A DNA stretch of 64,000 nucleotides from Phallusia mammillata (GCA_003260075.1 QLIY01000067.1:216129-280128), one strand, 5' to 3'; counted from the first letter of the stretch, positions 44,251 to 56,735 are shown. The notes: generated by a model from the letters alone, not told the origin. Numbers and translations: made by a program.

Positions 44251-45504
44251 CACAATTTGAAAGAAAGTAATTCCAACACAATTGTGAGCTGTATTTACAC
44301 CTTTCTTCTACAGACATCATATGTGGTGCTTCTGGTCTAATTAAAAAAATACACACACACACACTGCTATGCCTAAAAGTGTCCGAAACTGCTGAACGTT
44401 TTATGTTTTATTTCTGTTGCAATATGTTGTACCTATCTTGTCGCACTTCCTACATTTTCCACTGAAAACTTTATCGCATGAAGGAGGGGGGGGGGACCTA
44501 TGTTGTCGCACTTCCTACATTTTCCACTGAAAACTTTATCGCATGAAGGATTGCAAGTTGTTATGTGAACTTTTATTCGGTGTTATTCCTGTGATTTAAA
44601 AATAAACACATTTTAATGTTCATAGCCTATTGAAATATCGAATCAAGCTGATCTCCCAAACATCCACTGTTTTCATGACTGATTCCAGTAATGATTGTAT
44701 CTTAGCTAGGTTTTAATATTGAAGACCTCTTCAATGTGTACTGCAACTTAAAAGTTTGTTTAAAGTGCAAATGTTGTGTTTGGTGAACACATGTTTATTT
44801 TTTGTTCATACTTGGCACTTACACCAAATTTTTGAACAAAAAAAGGTTTTGTTGAGCTGTATGTTTAAGCAAACACGTTCATTTTTTTAAATTATAGAAA
44901 GTATGTCAACTTGATCTAACAAATGTGCCAAGGCAAAGATTCCTCACTTTTTCCCCACTGACTTGGCAAATGCATCATTTCAAAAGGTTATCAAACAATA
45001 ATAGGGTGCCTAATTTTCAAAATTACTGAAGTATTAAAACTTTGCCTTTTAGCATTTTTTATTCAAAAGTATAAAAATAGGATCATAACAAACCACAAAA
45101 ATGTAAAAATAAACTTTTCAGTGACAGCACTGCGAATGAAGCAGCAATCCTAGATATAGTTGCTTAACATAAATGTGAAATAAAATAGCAGTTTGCAGTT
45201 CAAGGGACAAAATAAATGTGAAGTGTATCAATTAATGTTGTATAAAATCACACAGTGAAAATTGTGCACAGAAATGAAACATTTTGCAACAAACAAAAAA
45301 ACAGAAACTTTGACTAATTTTAAATTTAAATGCATTTGGGTTTCTCTATTTTTGGTTTTGAATTGTAAGACCACATTAATGTATAGGATATGCAATTCAT
45401 GGTATAGCTGTTGCAGAAAATGTTGATAATTGCACGTTTTCCATCAAAAAGATGGAAATTTTGTGACGAACTGAGGCAGAATGGACAACCGACCTCAAGG
45501 AATG
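44251..45504. other. Convergent 3' region between SLC35F5 and RABEPK
   Basis: AATAAA at 44601-44606 is a likely SLC35F5 polyadenylation signal, and TTTATT at 45058-45063 is a candidate for RABEPK on the minus strand. 44430-44483 is repeated at 44494-44550 across a G run. No coding sequence is seen. Confidence 0.55.
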
Positions 45505-48500
45505 CTAATCTCCCAATCGGAGTACGAGCAAATCGTTAAAGAGGTTTCCTGAAGTATCCATCCCTCCAAATATGAGGCAAACTGGAACCGTGCCGTCAAT
45601 TTTATCATCAGATATTGTCACAGACTCCAGTCTGTCGCCAGCTTCTTGCACTTCATCAGAGATTGATGAGTACCAATCATCGAGTGCTACAATCTGAGGT
45701 CTAGAGCTTGAAGATTCACCGTTGCTTGTTGAAACTTGAGCTGTCCCATTTGTTTCTGCACTTTGCGTAGGCAGGTCTCGTGGCTGTAAATAACAGACAT
45801 TTAATTTTTCTGGATAGCAATAGCCTAAACAAGCATTCAAGCACTGGCATTTATGTAACATACATTTATGTTACGCATTGCTCCAGTTTTTAGTTTACAC
45901 ATTACCATTTGCAGGGTTCCCGCGAAATTTTTGTTTATAAATTCCATGACTTTTCCAAAACTTTTCAAGAAAAAAAACACATTGGATCCATTGAAATATG
46001 TATAGTTTTGCACAAGAAATGATGCAGTTATTTCATGTCATTAGCAATACCAGACTACTCACCGTTTTCTTGACAATGGGAAGATGTGTAACAATCATGG
46101 AGTGGTCCAATCTTGGCGCTGGTGGAGCACAATCAAACTTTAACTTCGTCCAAGTTAACGATTCTGAAATATAAAAGATTATTACCATTCTTTTACGTTC
46201 TGATGTAGGTCAGTCCTTCATTAATTACCTGTATCCAACTGGTACATATCATCTAATGCTCCTTCTAGAGACAGACCTCCTAATATAAAAATCTGATCTT
46301 CATATGATACAGCCGAGTGTGCAGCTCTTGCACTTGGTACATCACCATTTGCTTGAAGCTTCAGGCAACTGCGCATAATTGGGGATGTTAATTGTACATT
46401 TGTTTCGAACAGACAACTTATTAGATCAGGGTTAATCATGAGGTGACTTTTTATGGCATGACAAATGATTTGTGAGTTCATATTCAGGTATTTTTTAACG
46501 TTAGTCACACTGATGCATCACTTGTTATTGGTGTGTTATGGGGTAACAGCCCTAAAAACCAATATCCACACCTAATTTTGTCTGTTTTTTTGATTGATAT
46601 TTGAACCAGTTGGTACAAACTACTATTACACACAAAATGTTGGCATGCTGGGTCATTATAATTTAACATTATGGCAATGAAAAGGTTGCCGACCACTGTA
46701 TTAGATGCAAGACTTACGTGAAGTGTTTAACATTGATTTTATGAAGGTCTTTGTGAAATGTGGGGCCAGACATTCCTCCGTGGATGTACACGTAATCTCC
46801 ATTCATTACCATTGCGTGACCATGACGTGCGTTCGGCAGTTTACCTAAATTGACAAAAAAGTTTTAAGGGGGGGGGGGGACAGACCTCCAAATATAAAAA
46901 CCTGATCTTCATATGATACAGCCGAGTGTGCAGCTCTTGCACTTGGCACATCACCATTAGCTTGAAGCTTTAGGCAACTGAAAACAACAGAGGATGACAC
47001 TTGTATATAAGCTATTGCTGCCAGGCATAATATCAAGTTTCTAGAGCTCTTCTGGCAATTGTAATTTTATTCCGACGTTTCGATGTCCTTTTCAGGTCGC
47101 CTTCATCAGGGTAAACAACACTGAATGCACATAGTACAGTGCGTGATAAACAAAAGAAAAAAATTATTAAACACAAGCATGTAACAAAAAATACAACGGC
47201 CAGAAGAGCTCCATAAACTTGATGACACTTGTATATTGCTCGCAACAGACAATTTATGAAATCAGGGGTCATGGTGCTGTCACCTTTTATGGCACACCAA
47301 ATGATTTGCAAGTTCATATTCAGGTATTTTGTATAGTTATTTACACCAGTAGATCACTCGCTTTTAGTTTTGAGGTAACAGTCCTAAAAACCAGCTGCCA
47401 AGTTCAATTCTACATTTGTTGACCCCTGTATTAGATGCAAGACTCACGTGAAGTGTTTAACATTGATTTTATGAAGGTCTTTGTGAAATGTTGGGCCAGA
47501 CATTCCTCCGTGGATGTACACGTAATCTCCGTTCATTACCATTGCATGGCCATGACGTGCGTTCGGCAGTTTACCTAAATTGACAAAAAAGTTTTAAAAC
47601 ATTGCATAATGGCAAAAAATGTCCTTAGAACCACGGAGAGGTCATTAAATGTTTTGAGGTTAGTGAGCAACACTAATTAGTTCATGCTTAGTCAGGTATG
47701 ACCTATTTTCTATTTTGTAACAACAGAATTGTGATTGCACATTTTATTGCCAAAAACCTAAATTTGACTTTTTACACAGTTTATGCAGTTTTATTGTTAA
47801 GTTTTCATACCATGTAGCTTTGGTTGTTCCCACGACTTTTTTTCCGCATTAAAAATATGTAAACTTAGGTCAGGTACGGGATTTGATCCTTGATGTCCAC
47901 CACTCCAAACATAAAGACAGTTGCCACTAGAGGCAGCAGAATGTAGGGTCCTGGGAGTCGGACACTGACCAGCACATTGCATAGTTTCGACGTTCCCAGT
48001 TTCTACAAATATTTGTGACATTAGTGTTAGGAAGGTTACATACTAATGGTGAACAAACACTTTGGCAGGTTTGTACCTCTGTTCATAGTTTGAATTGTGT
48101 TGAGGTTGTTGTTTTTGGTTGCACCTCCGAACAGGTAGATGTGACCTTGATCGCAGGTTGGGATGAAAGCACAGTGTTCATATCTCGCGTCATATTTACT
48201 GTGGGAAACTTTGGACCAGGAATGTTGGGCACAGTTAAATCTACAAAATAACATTTATATAAATATATATGTTAGTTGTTTCCTTCTTTGCATTCTATGT
48301 CTCCACTTTTGTACACAAATCAAAGCTAGTTTAAAATTTTGCAGCAAATCTTGTAGGTCTATCCTTCCCAGCATAGGTACGTTGGCAGAAAGGTACATTG
48401 TTATGTTTAGTGTTTCTGTGTTTATTCATCACCATGCTTAATGTGGTTTGTTCCATACCAAAATCATTTTCTCAACCACATTTAAACTTTCTACATTTTC

Positions 48501-48991
48501 TAGTTTTTCATCTATTGTTGCTTGTTATTAAAAAGTAATACTTCGATAATGTTACTAATCACTTACTGAGCATATTTATGCAATTGATTGACAACAGATA
48601 ATCAAATTGAAAATCAAACATCATATTCATAAACTTATTTCTGGGTTTATGATAGTTGAATAATACATTATAGAATGCAAAAGGGTTAACTTATTGTTAC
48701 AAAAAATCAAAATTGCAACTTTGGTGTAATTTTCCTTTAAACATTTGATGTATTATCCTATTCAGATTTTTTTGCAAGGAAGCAAATTTACAATCTTTCT
48801 CAGATTCTTTACCTGTATAGATCACTGTAAGCTGTAGACGGGTCAGCACCTCCAATGATAAAAACTTTGTAGTCATCCGTTGCTACACAAGCTTGTCCTA
48901 CTCGGCAACATGGTGCATAAGGAGCCGATAGGACATACCACAATTTGTCATTGGGGATATCACCACTTTCCAAAATGGGATGTAACTCCAT
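45505..48991 (-). CDS. RABEPK: Rab9 effector protein with kelch motifs (RABEPK/p40)
   Basis: Seven exons join in phase to 393 residues (human 372): 48991-48813, 48240-48077, 48002-47811, 47574-47448, 46368-46229, 46163-46063 and 45783-45505. In mammals p40 binds Rab9-GTP and aids endosome-to-Golgi retrieval of mannose-6-phosphate receptors. Kelch blades follow in order: CRVGQACVATDD-VFIIGGADP; ARYEHCAFIPTC-IYLFGGAT; TPRTLHSAA-LYVWSGG; NARHGHAMV-YVYIHGGM; SARAAHSAV-IFILGGL; APRLDHSMIV and finally VCLIFGGMDTSGNLFNDLLVL. A Ser/Glu-rich insert precedes the last blade, as in human. The start matches the human start region (ELHPILESGD). Second copies of exons 4 and 5 lie inside the same span. Confidence 0.96.
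46718..46979 (-). repeat. RABEPK: Extra copies of RABEPK exons 4 and 5
   Basis: 46718-46844 repeats exon 4 (47448-47574) and 46883-46979 repeats the 5' part of exon 5 (46229-46368). They are separated by a G run at 46868, and the reading frames are kept. Transcribed in order the locus would read exon 4, partial 5, 4, 5, which is implausible as one mRNA. It is a haplotype overlap. Confidence 0.8.
47035..47220. mobile_element. Fold-back element with 22-bp inverted ends and hammerhead-like core
   Basis: The left end AAGTTTCTAGAGCTCTTCTGGC and right end GCCAGAAGAGCTCCATAAACTT are inverted repeats with two or three mismatches. On the minus strand the interior contains CTGATGAAGGCGACC and then ATCGAAACGTCGGAATAAA (complement of 47067-47109). 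This arrangement is widespread in Penelope-like element ends. It lies in a RABEPK intron. Confidence 0.65.
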
Positions 48992-49470
48992 AAAAAGGCC
49001 TACAGTTGTGTCCTAAATGTAATGTAAATTTACACAATCATAAATTGGCATGGTACTTGTTATGACATTGATATGTAATGTACTGCAGTTTTATAAAGTC
49101 CAATTAAGAGCAGGATTTACGAAAATCAACAATGTTGTTATTATTACTCTAGTGCTGGAATGGTGGCAAAATTTGCAAGATCTTATTGATGCAGCATAAT
49201 CAATTTCAGGTGCACATAAAAATACAACATTTTGAGGCACAAATGTTTTTTTCCTATCATTTGTTTTGTGAATTTGAAACAACAATGGCAGCACAAGTGG
49301 TTCGAAGATTGCAAAAAACTTAATTTTCTAGAAAAGCAGATCGAAATATGTGCACAAAATAAAACAAAAACTGAGCAGCATCGGAAAAAAACTAAAAACT
49401 TCAAATGTAGCACTTTCACATTTGAATTTATTGTTTCACAGGCTATTCCAAAGCCTTGCATGTTGTTTTT

Positions 49471-49767
49471 TCACATTCCCGGTGCTTGAGTTATTGTTTC
49501 ATCCTGCACTTGTTGAATTACAGTAATATTGTCCCCTTTCAACATGATACGTCCCAAAGGCTTTCTTGAATTCCTCTTTAAATGAACTTCTTCAGCATCG
49601 TCCAATACCAAGTTCATGTACTCGTCGAAACCAACGATGTGCCCCTCGATTCGAAGATTGACTTGCTCGTATACCCAAATAGAAACACGGGACCGATTTT
49701 GCAAGTAACGGAAGATTAGGTTGATGGGCTGAACCATAACCTTCTGAACTTTTTGCTTGTACGCCAT
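49471..49767 (-). CDS. SNRPE: Small nuclear ribonucleoprotein E (Sm-E), intronless
   Basis: A 98-residue protein, near the human length of 92. It is one of seven Sm proteins forming the ring on U1, U2, U4 and U5 snRNAs. [15 protein letters not shown], the Sm1 motif with [22 protein letters not shown] and the Sm2 motif [11 protein letters not shown] are nearly identical to vertebrate SNRPE. The tail after VIQQV ([10 protein letters not shown]) is specific to this lineage. The CDS is a single exon, whereas the human gene has introns. AATAAA on the minus strand at 49432-49427 lies about 40 nt after the stop. RABEPK starts 480 bp downstream on the same strand. Confidence 0.97.
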   Translation of the reverse strand: MAYKQKVQKVMVQPINLIFRYLQNRSRVSIWVYEQVNLRIEGHIVGFDEYMNLVLDDAEEVHLKRNSRKPLGRIMLKGDNITVIQQVQDETITQAPGM

Positions 49768-52700
49768 TTTTCAGCTTTGATTTTGTTACAAGTAAATTAC
49801 TTTAGCAAGCAAAATACAAAACCTGTAATGTTACAAAAAAACAAATACTAAAAAATAGGATACAAAATAAAGCAGTCTAACAAACACATCAGAAAAATGT
49901 TGAAACAACAAATTATATGGATTAAAGCACTAATGTTTAAAAGTAAAAACAATAATTCCCCCTTTTACTTAACAAAACATATTTTCTTTGCCGAAACTTA
50001 AAATTAAAATTTCCGAAATCAAACGTTAGTCGTTCATTCAAAATTATCCCATGCGTTGAAATTTAGGGTTGCCTAGGTAATTTGGTGAAATTTGAATAAA
50101 AAAGCAATTTTACTGGTGTAACTATTAAATTGTGAATGTAAAATAATTTATATCATATAATTGTTTTAAAATAGCATACATAGGTAATTAAACTGGTTTA
50201 AGGCATCTTGTTTCGAATAAAAAGTCTGTGCTGTTGCGTGTAAAACTTTCCGCCAAATTCGAGAGGATAAATGCACGTGGGAAATTTTATTTCTATGTTT
50301 GCACAGATTTGGTAACAATTACACTTCGTTTGCTTGAAAATTGTGAGCTATTGTAAACAATATCAACAATATACATGTTTTTTTGGATTAGGAAAATCCG
50401 CATATTCATGTCGCAACGAATCTTTTGCAACCAAATTTTCTAAATGGGGGGGGGGTGTTACAATTAAATCACTTTAGCAAGCAAAATACAAAACCTGTAA
50501 TATTGTGAAAAAAAGTAAACATAGGATACAAAAGTAAAGCAGACCAAAAAACACATTAACAAAATGTTGAAACAACAAATTATATGGATTAAAACAATCA
50601 TGTTTCAAAGTAAAAACAATAATTCCCCATTTTACTTAACAAAACGTATTTTTATTGCCGAAACTTAAAATTAAAATTTCCGAAATCAAACGTTAGTCGT
50701 TCATTCAAAATTATCCCATGCGTTGAAATTTAGGGTTGCCTAGGTAATTTGGTGAAATTTGAATAAAAAAGCAATTTTACTGGTGTAACTATTAAATTGT
50801 GAATGTAAAATAATTTATATCATATAATTGTTTTAAAATAGCATACATAGGTAATTAAACTGGTTTAAGGCATCTTGTTTCGAATAAAAAGTCTGTGCTG
50901 TTGCGTGTAAAACTTTCCGCCAAATTCGAGAGGATAAATGCACGTGGGAAATTTTATTTCTATGTTTGCACAGATTTTGCTAACAATTGCACATAGTTTG
51001 CTTGAAAATTGTGAGCTATTGTAAAAAATATCAACAATATACATGTTTTTTTGGATTAGGAATAGCCGCATATTCATGTCGCAACGAATCTTTTGCAACC
51101 AAATTTTCTAAATTACACATGAAAGGAAATCGCAAAGCTTTGTTTCAAACAAATAAGTACTGGTACCGGTATCAAAATATTTGCTATTAAAAAAACATTG
51201 GCTCGAAAACTCCCTGATATAATGAAGTTCTTAAATGCAACGTTTCAGGTTGTAGAAGTTTTGTTTGAATCAAAAACAGTTGTCCTTTAAAACAAGACAA
51301 CTTGTAAGTTTTCTAATCATTTCCGTGAGTAAACGCGATTTAAAGTGTTTGTTTTCATGTAGCGACGCGACAACAGGCATCGTATTGTAGAATAACAAAT
51401 AGCGGCATTATCCTGTATTACAGCGCAAGTATGCGATTGAATAGCGATTTGTCATTCGATAGCCTACACTTTATTACACACCACAAGAACATTATTTTGC
51501 CATCATGTCGACGCATTGTAAAAAGGTTTGTAAAACTCAACAGCAAAATGTTGTAAAACCTACAATGCCANAAACTCAACAGCGAAATGTTGCAAAACCT
51601 ACAATGCCCAAATCGCGAAATTTGGAGAATATGACCACTAACAATAACAACCAATAAGCACAAACAAAATTGGATTAACTTTTTTGAAAACTCGCGAAAA
51701 TTCGTAAAAGCTAGAGATAATGACTTTAACAATCTTATAGAATTCAGGCAAATGACTTGGCGTAAAAGAATTAAAATTCAAGCAGTACGTACGTTAACAG
51801 ATAAAACAGTTGAACATCTGCAGGGGGGGGGGATATTTGCTATTCAAAAATACATTGGCTCGAAAATTCCGCTGATATAATGAAGTTCTCAAATGCAACG
51901 TTTCAGGTTGTAGACATTTTGTTTGATCAAAAAGAGTTGTCCTTTAAATCAAGACAACTTGTAAGTTTTCTAATCATTTCCGTGAGTAAACGCGATTTAA
52001 AGTGTTTGTTTTCATGTAGCGACGCGACAACAGGCATCGTATTGTAGAATAACAAATAGCGGCATTATCCTGTATTACAGCGCAAGTATGCGATTGAATA
52101 GCGATTTGTCATTCGATAGCCTACACTTTATTACATAGCACAAGAACATTATTTTGCCATCATGTCGACGCATTGTAAAAAGGTTTGTAAAACTCAACAG
52201 CAAAATGTTGTAAAACCTACAATGCCAAAATCTCGAAACTTCGAGAATACAACCACTAAAAATAACAACCTATAAGCACAAACAAAACTGGATTAACTTT
52301 TTTGACAGCTCGCAAAAATTCGTAAAACAGACAATGACTTTAACAATGTTAGAGCCCAGGCAAATGACTTGGCGTAAAAGAATTTTAATTCAAGCAGTAC
52401 GTACGTTAACAGATAAAACAGTTGAACATCTGCAAATCTTGTTTCGCAAAATGTGCAATTTTCAACTTCGAAAAGAGGCTATTTTTGACATTCACCCAGT
52501 TTGTTTGCAGATATCTTAAACTATTTTCAAAGCATTATGCGGATTAATTAAAGTCCATTGTATTCGTCGGTCCAGCATAAAAATAACTCAAAATTTACGA
52601 TTCATACGTCACAATGGCGCAATATCTCATGTGACAATCGTGGTGGATCACAATAGTGGCGTTGTTACGTCACAAAGCTTCGAGGGCATTATCCATTCTT

Positions 52701-52867
52701 TTCACTGTCGAGTGCGATTGTGAAGCGCCGACTTCTTTTCTCGACCCCGCGACTAGGGTGAAAAAGCTTGAAGAGTCAGCGTTACCCCCTCTTCAGCCAG
52801 AAAGTGCTTTCTAGTTGACATTGCAGCCGATTTCGTACATTAGCAGGGACATTTACAGCCACTAGTC
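49768..52867. other. Gene-free stretch with large duplications
   Basis: 49790-50446 (upstream of SNRPE) is repeated at 50456-51117, and 51172-51822 at 51832-52440, each across a short G run. A 40-bp repeat surrounds the N at 51571. The short open frames conserved between copies carry no domain. The SNRPE promoter must lie near its left edge. Confidence 0.7.
52600..52867 (+). promoter_or_regulatory. CpG-rich region upstream of the 52868 gene, with CRE-like sites
   Basis: Two ACGTCAC half-sites (about 52607 and 52667) resemble CREB/ATF sites. The stretch is markedly richer in CpG than flanking AT-rich sequence. Position just before a start codon supports a promoter role, but no TATA box or mapped start is visible. 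Confidence 0.35.
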
Positions 52868-53643
52868 ATGACTGACAAGCACAGAACAGCAAGTCGAGTT
52901 TCTGCCAACAAAATTGAGCCAACGAGAGCATTAAGAAAAGTGCAAGCCCTGCATGAGTGCTTGAATATGCCGATTGCAAAACTTCCCGCGGTGTTGACTT
53001 ACTTAAAATGGCTGGACAAGATGGAAGGATGGAATGCAAGGCACCCAACCACCATTAATGAAGCCTCTGCTAGACTTAGAGACACTGAAGGCTTATACTC
53101 ATGGGGTAGCGACTTTCACAACCCAATCGTTCTGCCGAAAATTAAGAAACAACCCAACGCGGAAAAGTTCAGAAGTGCCCAGGTGAAACGAAGTTTAAAT
53201 GTTCAAGACGAAAGACGTACAGAGAAGGCAAAAACAAGTGTCCAAGATCGTAGAAGGGCGAACTCTATGGGCAAACCAACAGCGTTTTACGTTCACGCTA
53301 TGAATGGATTCAAGTATTGGCCGCAAGAAATCTATAAGCCTGCTGTTCCCGCAACAAAGTACAGTTTCGGGGAAAGATTCAACCCGGGTCGAGCTGGGGT
53401 CATCACTGATCGAATCGGGGGGGGGGCGGATTCAAGTATTGGCCGCAAGAAATCTACAAACCAGCTGTGCCCGCAACGAAGTACAGTTTTGGGGAAAGAT
53501 TCAACCCGGGTCGAGCTGGGGTCATCACTGATCGAATCTACTCCCGACCCCGCACTAATAAACATTATTGGGCGGAATTTGAACGCCATCAAAACCCGAT
53601 CGGGTCTGCTAACACTGTTACTGGCACCGTGTTGAAAAACTGA
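52868..53643 (+). CDS. Unrecognised 217-residue protein, single exon with an internal assembly repeat
   Basis: The frame starts ATG at 52868 and runs in phase into a G run at 53417. The segment 53306-53417 is repeated at 53428, and the second copy continues in the proper phase to TGA at 53641-53643. Removing the repeat gives 217 residues. The protein is basic, with a helical first third (NKIEPTRALRKVQALHECL, TYLKWLDKMEGW), a charged middle (QDERRTEKAKTSVQDRRRA), and an aromatic, Pro/Arg-rich end (YWPQEIYKPAVPATKYSFGE, FNPGRAGVITDRIYSRPRT, HYWAEFERHQNPIG). Short, basic, aromatic-Pro motifs like these recall sperm or axonemal microtubule inner proteins, but that is a guess. No signal peptide or membrane helix is seen. 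Confidence 0.75.
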
Positions 53644-53802
53644 GCTTATTGTTGAAGTGCCAAGTTTTGTCGTCATCACTGTGTTTGTTTTATCCACGTT
53701 TTAACAGTTTTAATTCAAGTGAGCATAAAGAAATGAAAATAAAAAGTTGGAATGTATGTGTGACTTTGCTAACAAACTATAGCCTAAACAGGGGGGGGGG
53801 TC

Positions 53803-53895
53803 GCACTAATAAACATTATTGGGCGGAATTTGAACGGCATCAAAACCCGATCGGGTCCGCTAACACTGTTACTGGAACAGTGTTGAAAAACTGAG
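53803..53895 (+). repeat. Third copy of the 3' end of the 52868 gene
   Basis: After the G run at 53791, the last 28 codons and stop (TNKHYWAEFERHQNPIG) recur with near-identical protein, followed by a similar 3' flank. The near-absence of amino acid changes between copies supports this end as coding. Confidence 0.8.
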
Positions 53896-55290
53896 TTTGT
53901 ATTTGAGATGCCAAAAGTGTGGTTGATTGTATCGTCATCACTGTGTTTGTTTTATCCGCGTTTTAACAGTTTTAATTCAATTAAATACAAAAAATGAAAA
54001 GTTGGAATGTATGTGCAATTTTTCCAACAAATTATAAACAAACGATTTTCGACAAAAAAAATGTATTTATGAAAATAATGACAAATAAACAAATAAACTT
54101 TTGCCTAAAAAATGTTGGATGGATCGTTACAGGATAATTAGCGTAGCAAATAAATCCGCTTCGTTACAGTTACGACACAATATATAAGATTGGACATGTC
54201 CTGGACCCAAGGATAAATCAAAGAAATAAGACAATACTGTTGACAAAAGTAGAATTATCACTCGGAAACACAAAAAGCCAAAATAGTTGAACTTGACAGA
54301 GGCATGATATGTTTGTAAGGTCAAAAACTGTGAAAGGTTTTTGTATTTGTGTAATCTCTCCCCATAATCTTTATGCTTTGCTGTGAGGTTATTTGTATAG
54401 GCTACCACTAGGAAAGTTTGAATTAAATGTCAAATCCAATTATGTCTAAGTATCCTCTACTTAAAAACAAGAAAGCATTGCTCGTTGGGACTTAGATTAT
54501 TTTTGATAAGAAATAATTATTAACCCCTGGTGTCCAGGATTATTTACAAAGGGGGGGGGGTTTCCAACAACGAAAATAATTGTGAACAGTATACACGGGC
54601 TTGAAAAGTAATTTAATCATAAACGTAACTGCCAATGAAGTGGTGGATAAAATAAATTGTACTAATGAAAATAATGAATCGTTGCGGCAAAATTAGGGTA
54701 CCGAATAACTCCGCTTCGTTACAGCTAGGACACAATATAAAAATGAAGGACAATCGTAAGAATAAATCAAAGAAATAAGACAATACTGTTGACACAAGTA
54801 GAATTATCACTCGGAAACGCAAAAAGCCACAATAGTTGAACTTGACAGAGGCATGGCATGTTTGTTAAGTCAAAAACTGTGAAAGTTTTTTTTTCTAATC
54901 TCTCCCCATAATCTTTATGCCTTGCTGTGAGATTGCATGTATATAAGCTGCCACTGGGAAAATTTGGTCTAAATGTCAAATTTAACCATGTCAAAGTATC
55001 CACTACTAAAAAACAAGAAAGCATTGAGGCACACCCTTTGGGGCTTAGATAATTTTTAATAAAAAATGATTATTAACCTTTGGTGTCCAGGATTATTTAC
55101 AAAGTGGTTTTGCAAGTTTTCAAACGATCTTGTGTAAATAATTCCTGTAATAAATAAATAAAAATCCTATATTAAAATCTATATAATTTTTAATACATAT
55201 TACAACAAATTTTCATCTACAATAAAGCATTTGTTGCCACTTTTTCATTATTTTTTTTTGCGAATTTGAATTCGAACGCAACCATTTTCA
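53896..55290. repeat. Non-coding stretch in two diverged copies
   Basis: 54120-54550 recurs at 54660-55110, with indels that break every long frame, so the hydrophobic minus-strand frames (for example 54127-54408) are not conserved. The CGTTACAG-TA-GACACAATAT and CTCTCCCCATAATCTTTATGC blocks are shared. No gene is called. Confidence 0.65.
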
Positions 55291-55795
55291 TTGCGCGCCA
55301 AATCAAGGCGCAAGATTTCGCAATGTTTCCAACATGGGGTTCTCATTTCGCGTTGGATGCTCGACGTTTAACACGGTAAGCTTTGTTGGGGGGGGGGCGG
55401 CACAAGATTTCGCAATGTTTCCAACATGAGCTTCTCATTTCGCGTTGGATGCTCGACGTTTAACACGGTAAGCTTTGTTCATATTATTTCTTTGTATTGG
55501 TGTTATTTGAAAAAAGGCATAGGTATTAAAGGGAACATACAAAACTTAATGTTGCGCCCAAAAGCTTAATGATGCCGCTACTGAAAACGTAAATTAAGGC
55601 TGAATCATTTTTATTTACAGACATTTGGTTTTCTGTGATGTAAGTAACTCTTGATTCATCTCCCGTCAATCAACCAACATCTCTTCAACTTCAAATATTT
55701 ACTTGTATGTAAACATATGAGTCTGTCGTGGGTCAACCGGGTTTGCGAAACTGTTAGGCTTAACTTAGGTTAACTGGCGCTAGGGTTGAGTGACC

Positions 55796-55850
55796 TATTC
55801 TTTGCCGAGGTTGACTCGTAAAGGAAGTCTTCCTCGGTGGTCAAAGAATG
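55796..55850. other. Imperfect hairpin
   Basis: TATTCTTTGCCGAGGTTGACT and AGTCTTCCTCGGTGGTCAAAGAAT are inverted with a 3-4 base bulge, around an 8-base loop. It could be an RNA structure or a small fold-back repeat. No other copy was noticed. Confidence 0.45.
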
Positions 55851-56020
55851 GCCCAAGTCTATAGGAGTGCTACTATGTCAGCAAATTTGCGCTAGGGCTA
55901 GAACTAGAGTGGCACTCGTTAACTAAGGTTAGGCTAGGTAACTTAGGTGGGGTACGTTTGGGATTAACGCGCCACGTAGGGCATAGCTTAGATCGATTTC
56001 TAGATAGGTGTGGCGCGTTG

Positions 56021-56340
56021 CTAAATGGCTTTAGCTAAAATAAGGTGCGTATAGAAACACGGTCTTGGCATGGCCTCCACCGCATGCGCTGGCCGCGGTG
56101 TAGGCGGGGTCAGAGTAGGGACACAGCTACTCCCAATGAAGGTCCAGGCTCGTGGACCTGAGGGGGCCGGCATAGCATTTTGCCCGAAAAATCCCGTGAG
56201 CCACCCCGTAGGGCGCAAACTGTTGTTAATTTTTTTCCAGCCCAGCCAGTGGCGTAAAACAAATGGGTCCTTACGGGGGGACTCTTGAGGGCAAAGGGCA
56301 GTGACGCGATACTGTTGATTATACGCTGTAAATGTCACTG
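56021..56340. other. GC-rich patch, possibly a repeat
   Basis: This stretch is distinctly richer in GC than its surroundings and contains CCAGTGGCGTAAAACAAATGGG and CCCGTAGGGCGCAAAC, which read like transposon ends. Overlapping frames on both strands look like by-products of composition. I assign no function. Confidence 0.35.
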
Positions 56341-56688
56341 TTCCGTTTTAAACAAGACTTCTCCGCCTGTACTAATTGTAAAATTAGGGATGTTGTGGAT
56401 TTTTTTCGGGTTTTGACCAGCTTGTATGATCTATGCTTGTGCATCCGTTTCTAAGCTTCTTCAGTAAGAAGAAACTGCGAATTGGATATCAAGCATGTGA
56501 TGGTAATGACCTCGATATTCGCGGTAAATACATTATTACGTAAAATGGCGCTAATTTATTGCCCCAATGCCCTTGTTTGCTGGTCAAGCTCATTTTTATT
56601 CGTGGATTTAGGCTAACTCAACTACTACTTCAGTTTCGTATTCCTGCTTGACCAGGCCACCCAGTCATTACGGGGCAGTGGCTGTTTG

Positions 56689-56691
<3 letters not shown>

Positions 56692-56733
<42 letters not shown>
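56692..56733. repeat. 42-base G run
   Basis: An uninterrupted G run joins CGGGGCAGTGGCTGTTTGGGA to unrelated sequence. It is the same kind of mark as the other long runs. Confidence 0.8.

Positions 56734-56735
<2 letters not shown>

Noticed and set aside
54127-54408. Minus-strand 93-codon membrane-like frame
   Set aside because: The second assembly copy at 54613-55024 has indels that change the frame, so the protein is not conserved even between alleles.
56021-56338. Overlapping GC-rich frames on both strands
   Set aside because: Both are by-products of composition. The DNA looks like a repeat and neither frame shows a domain.
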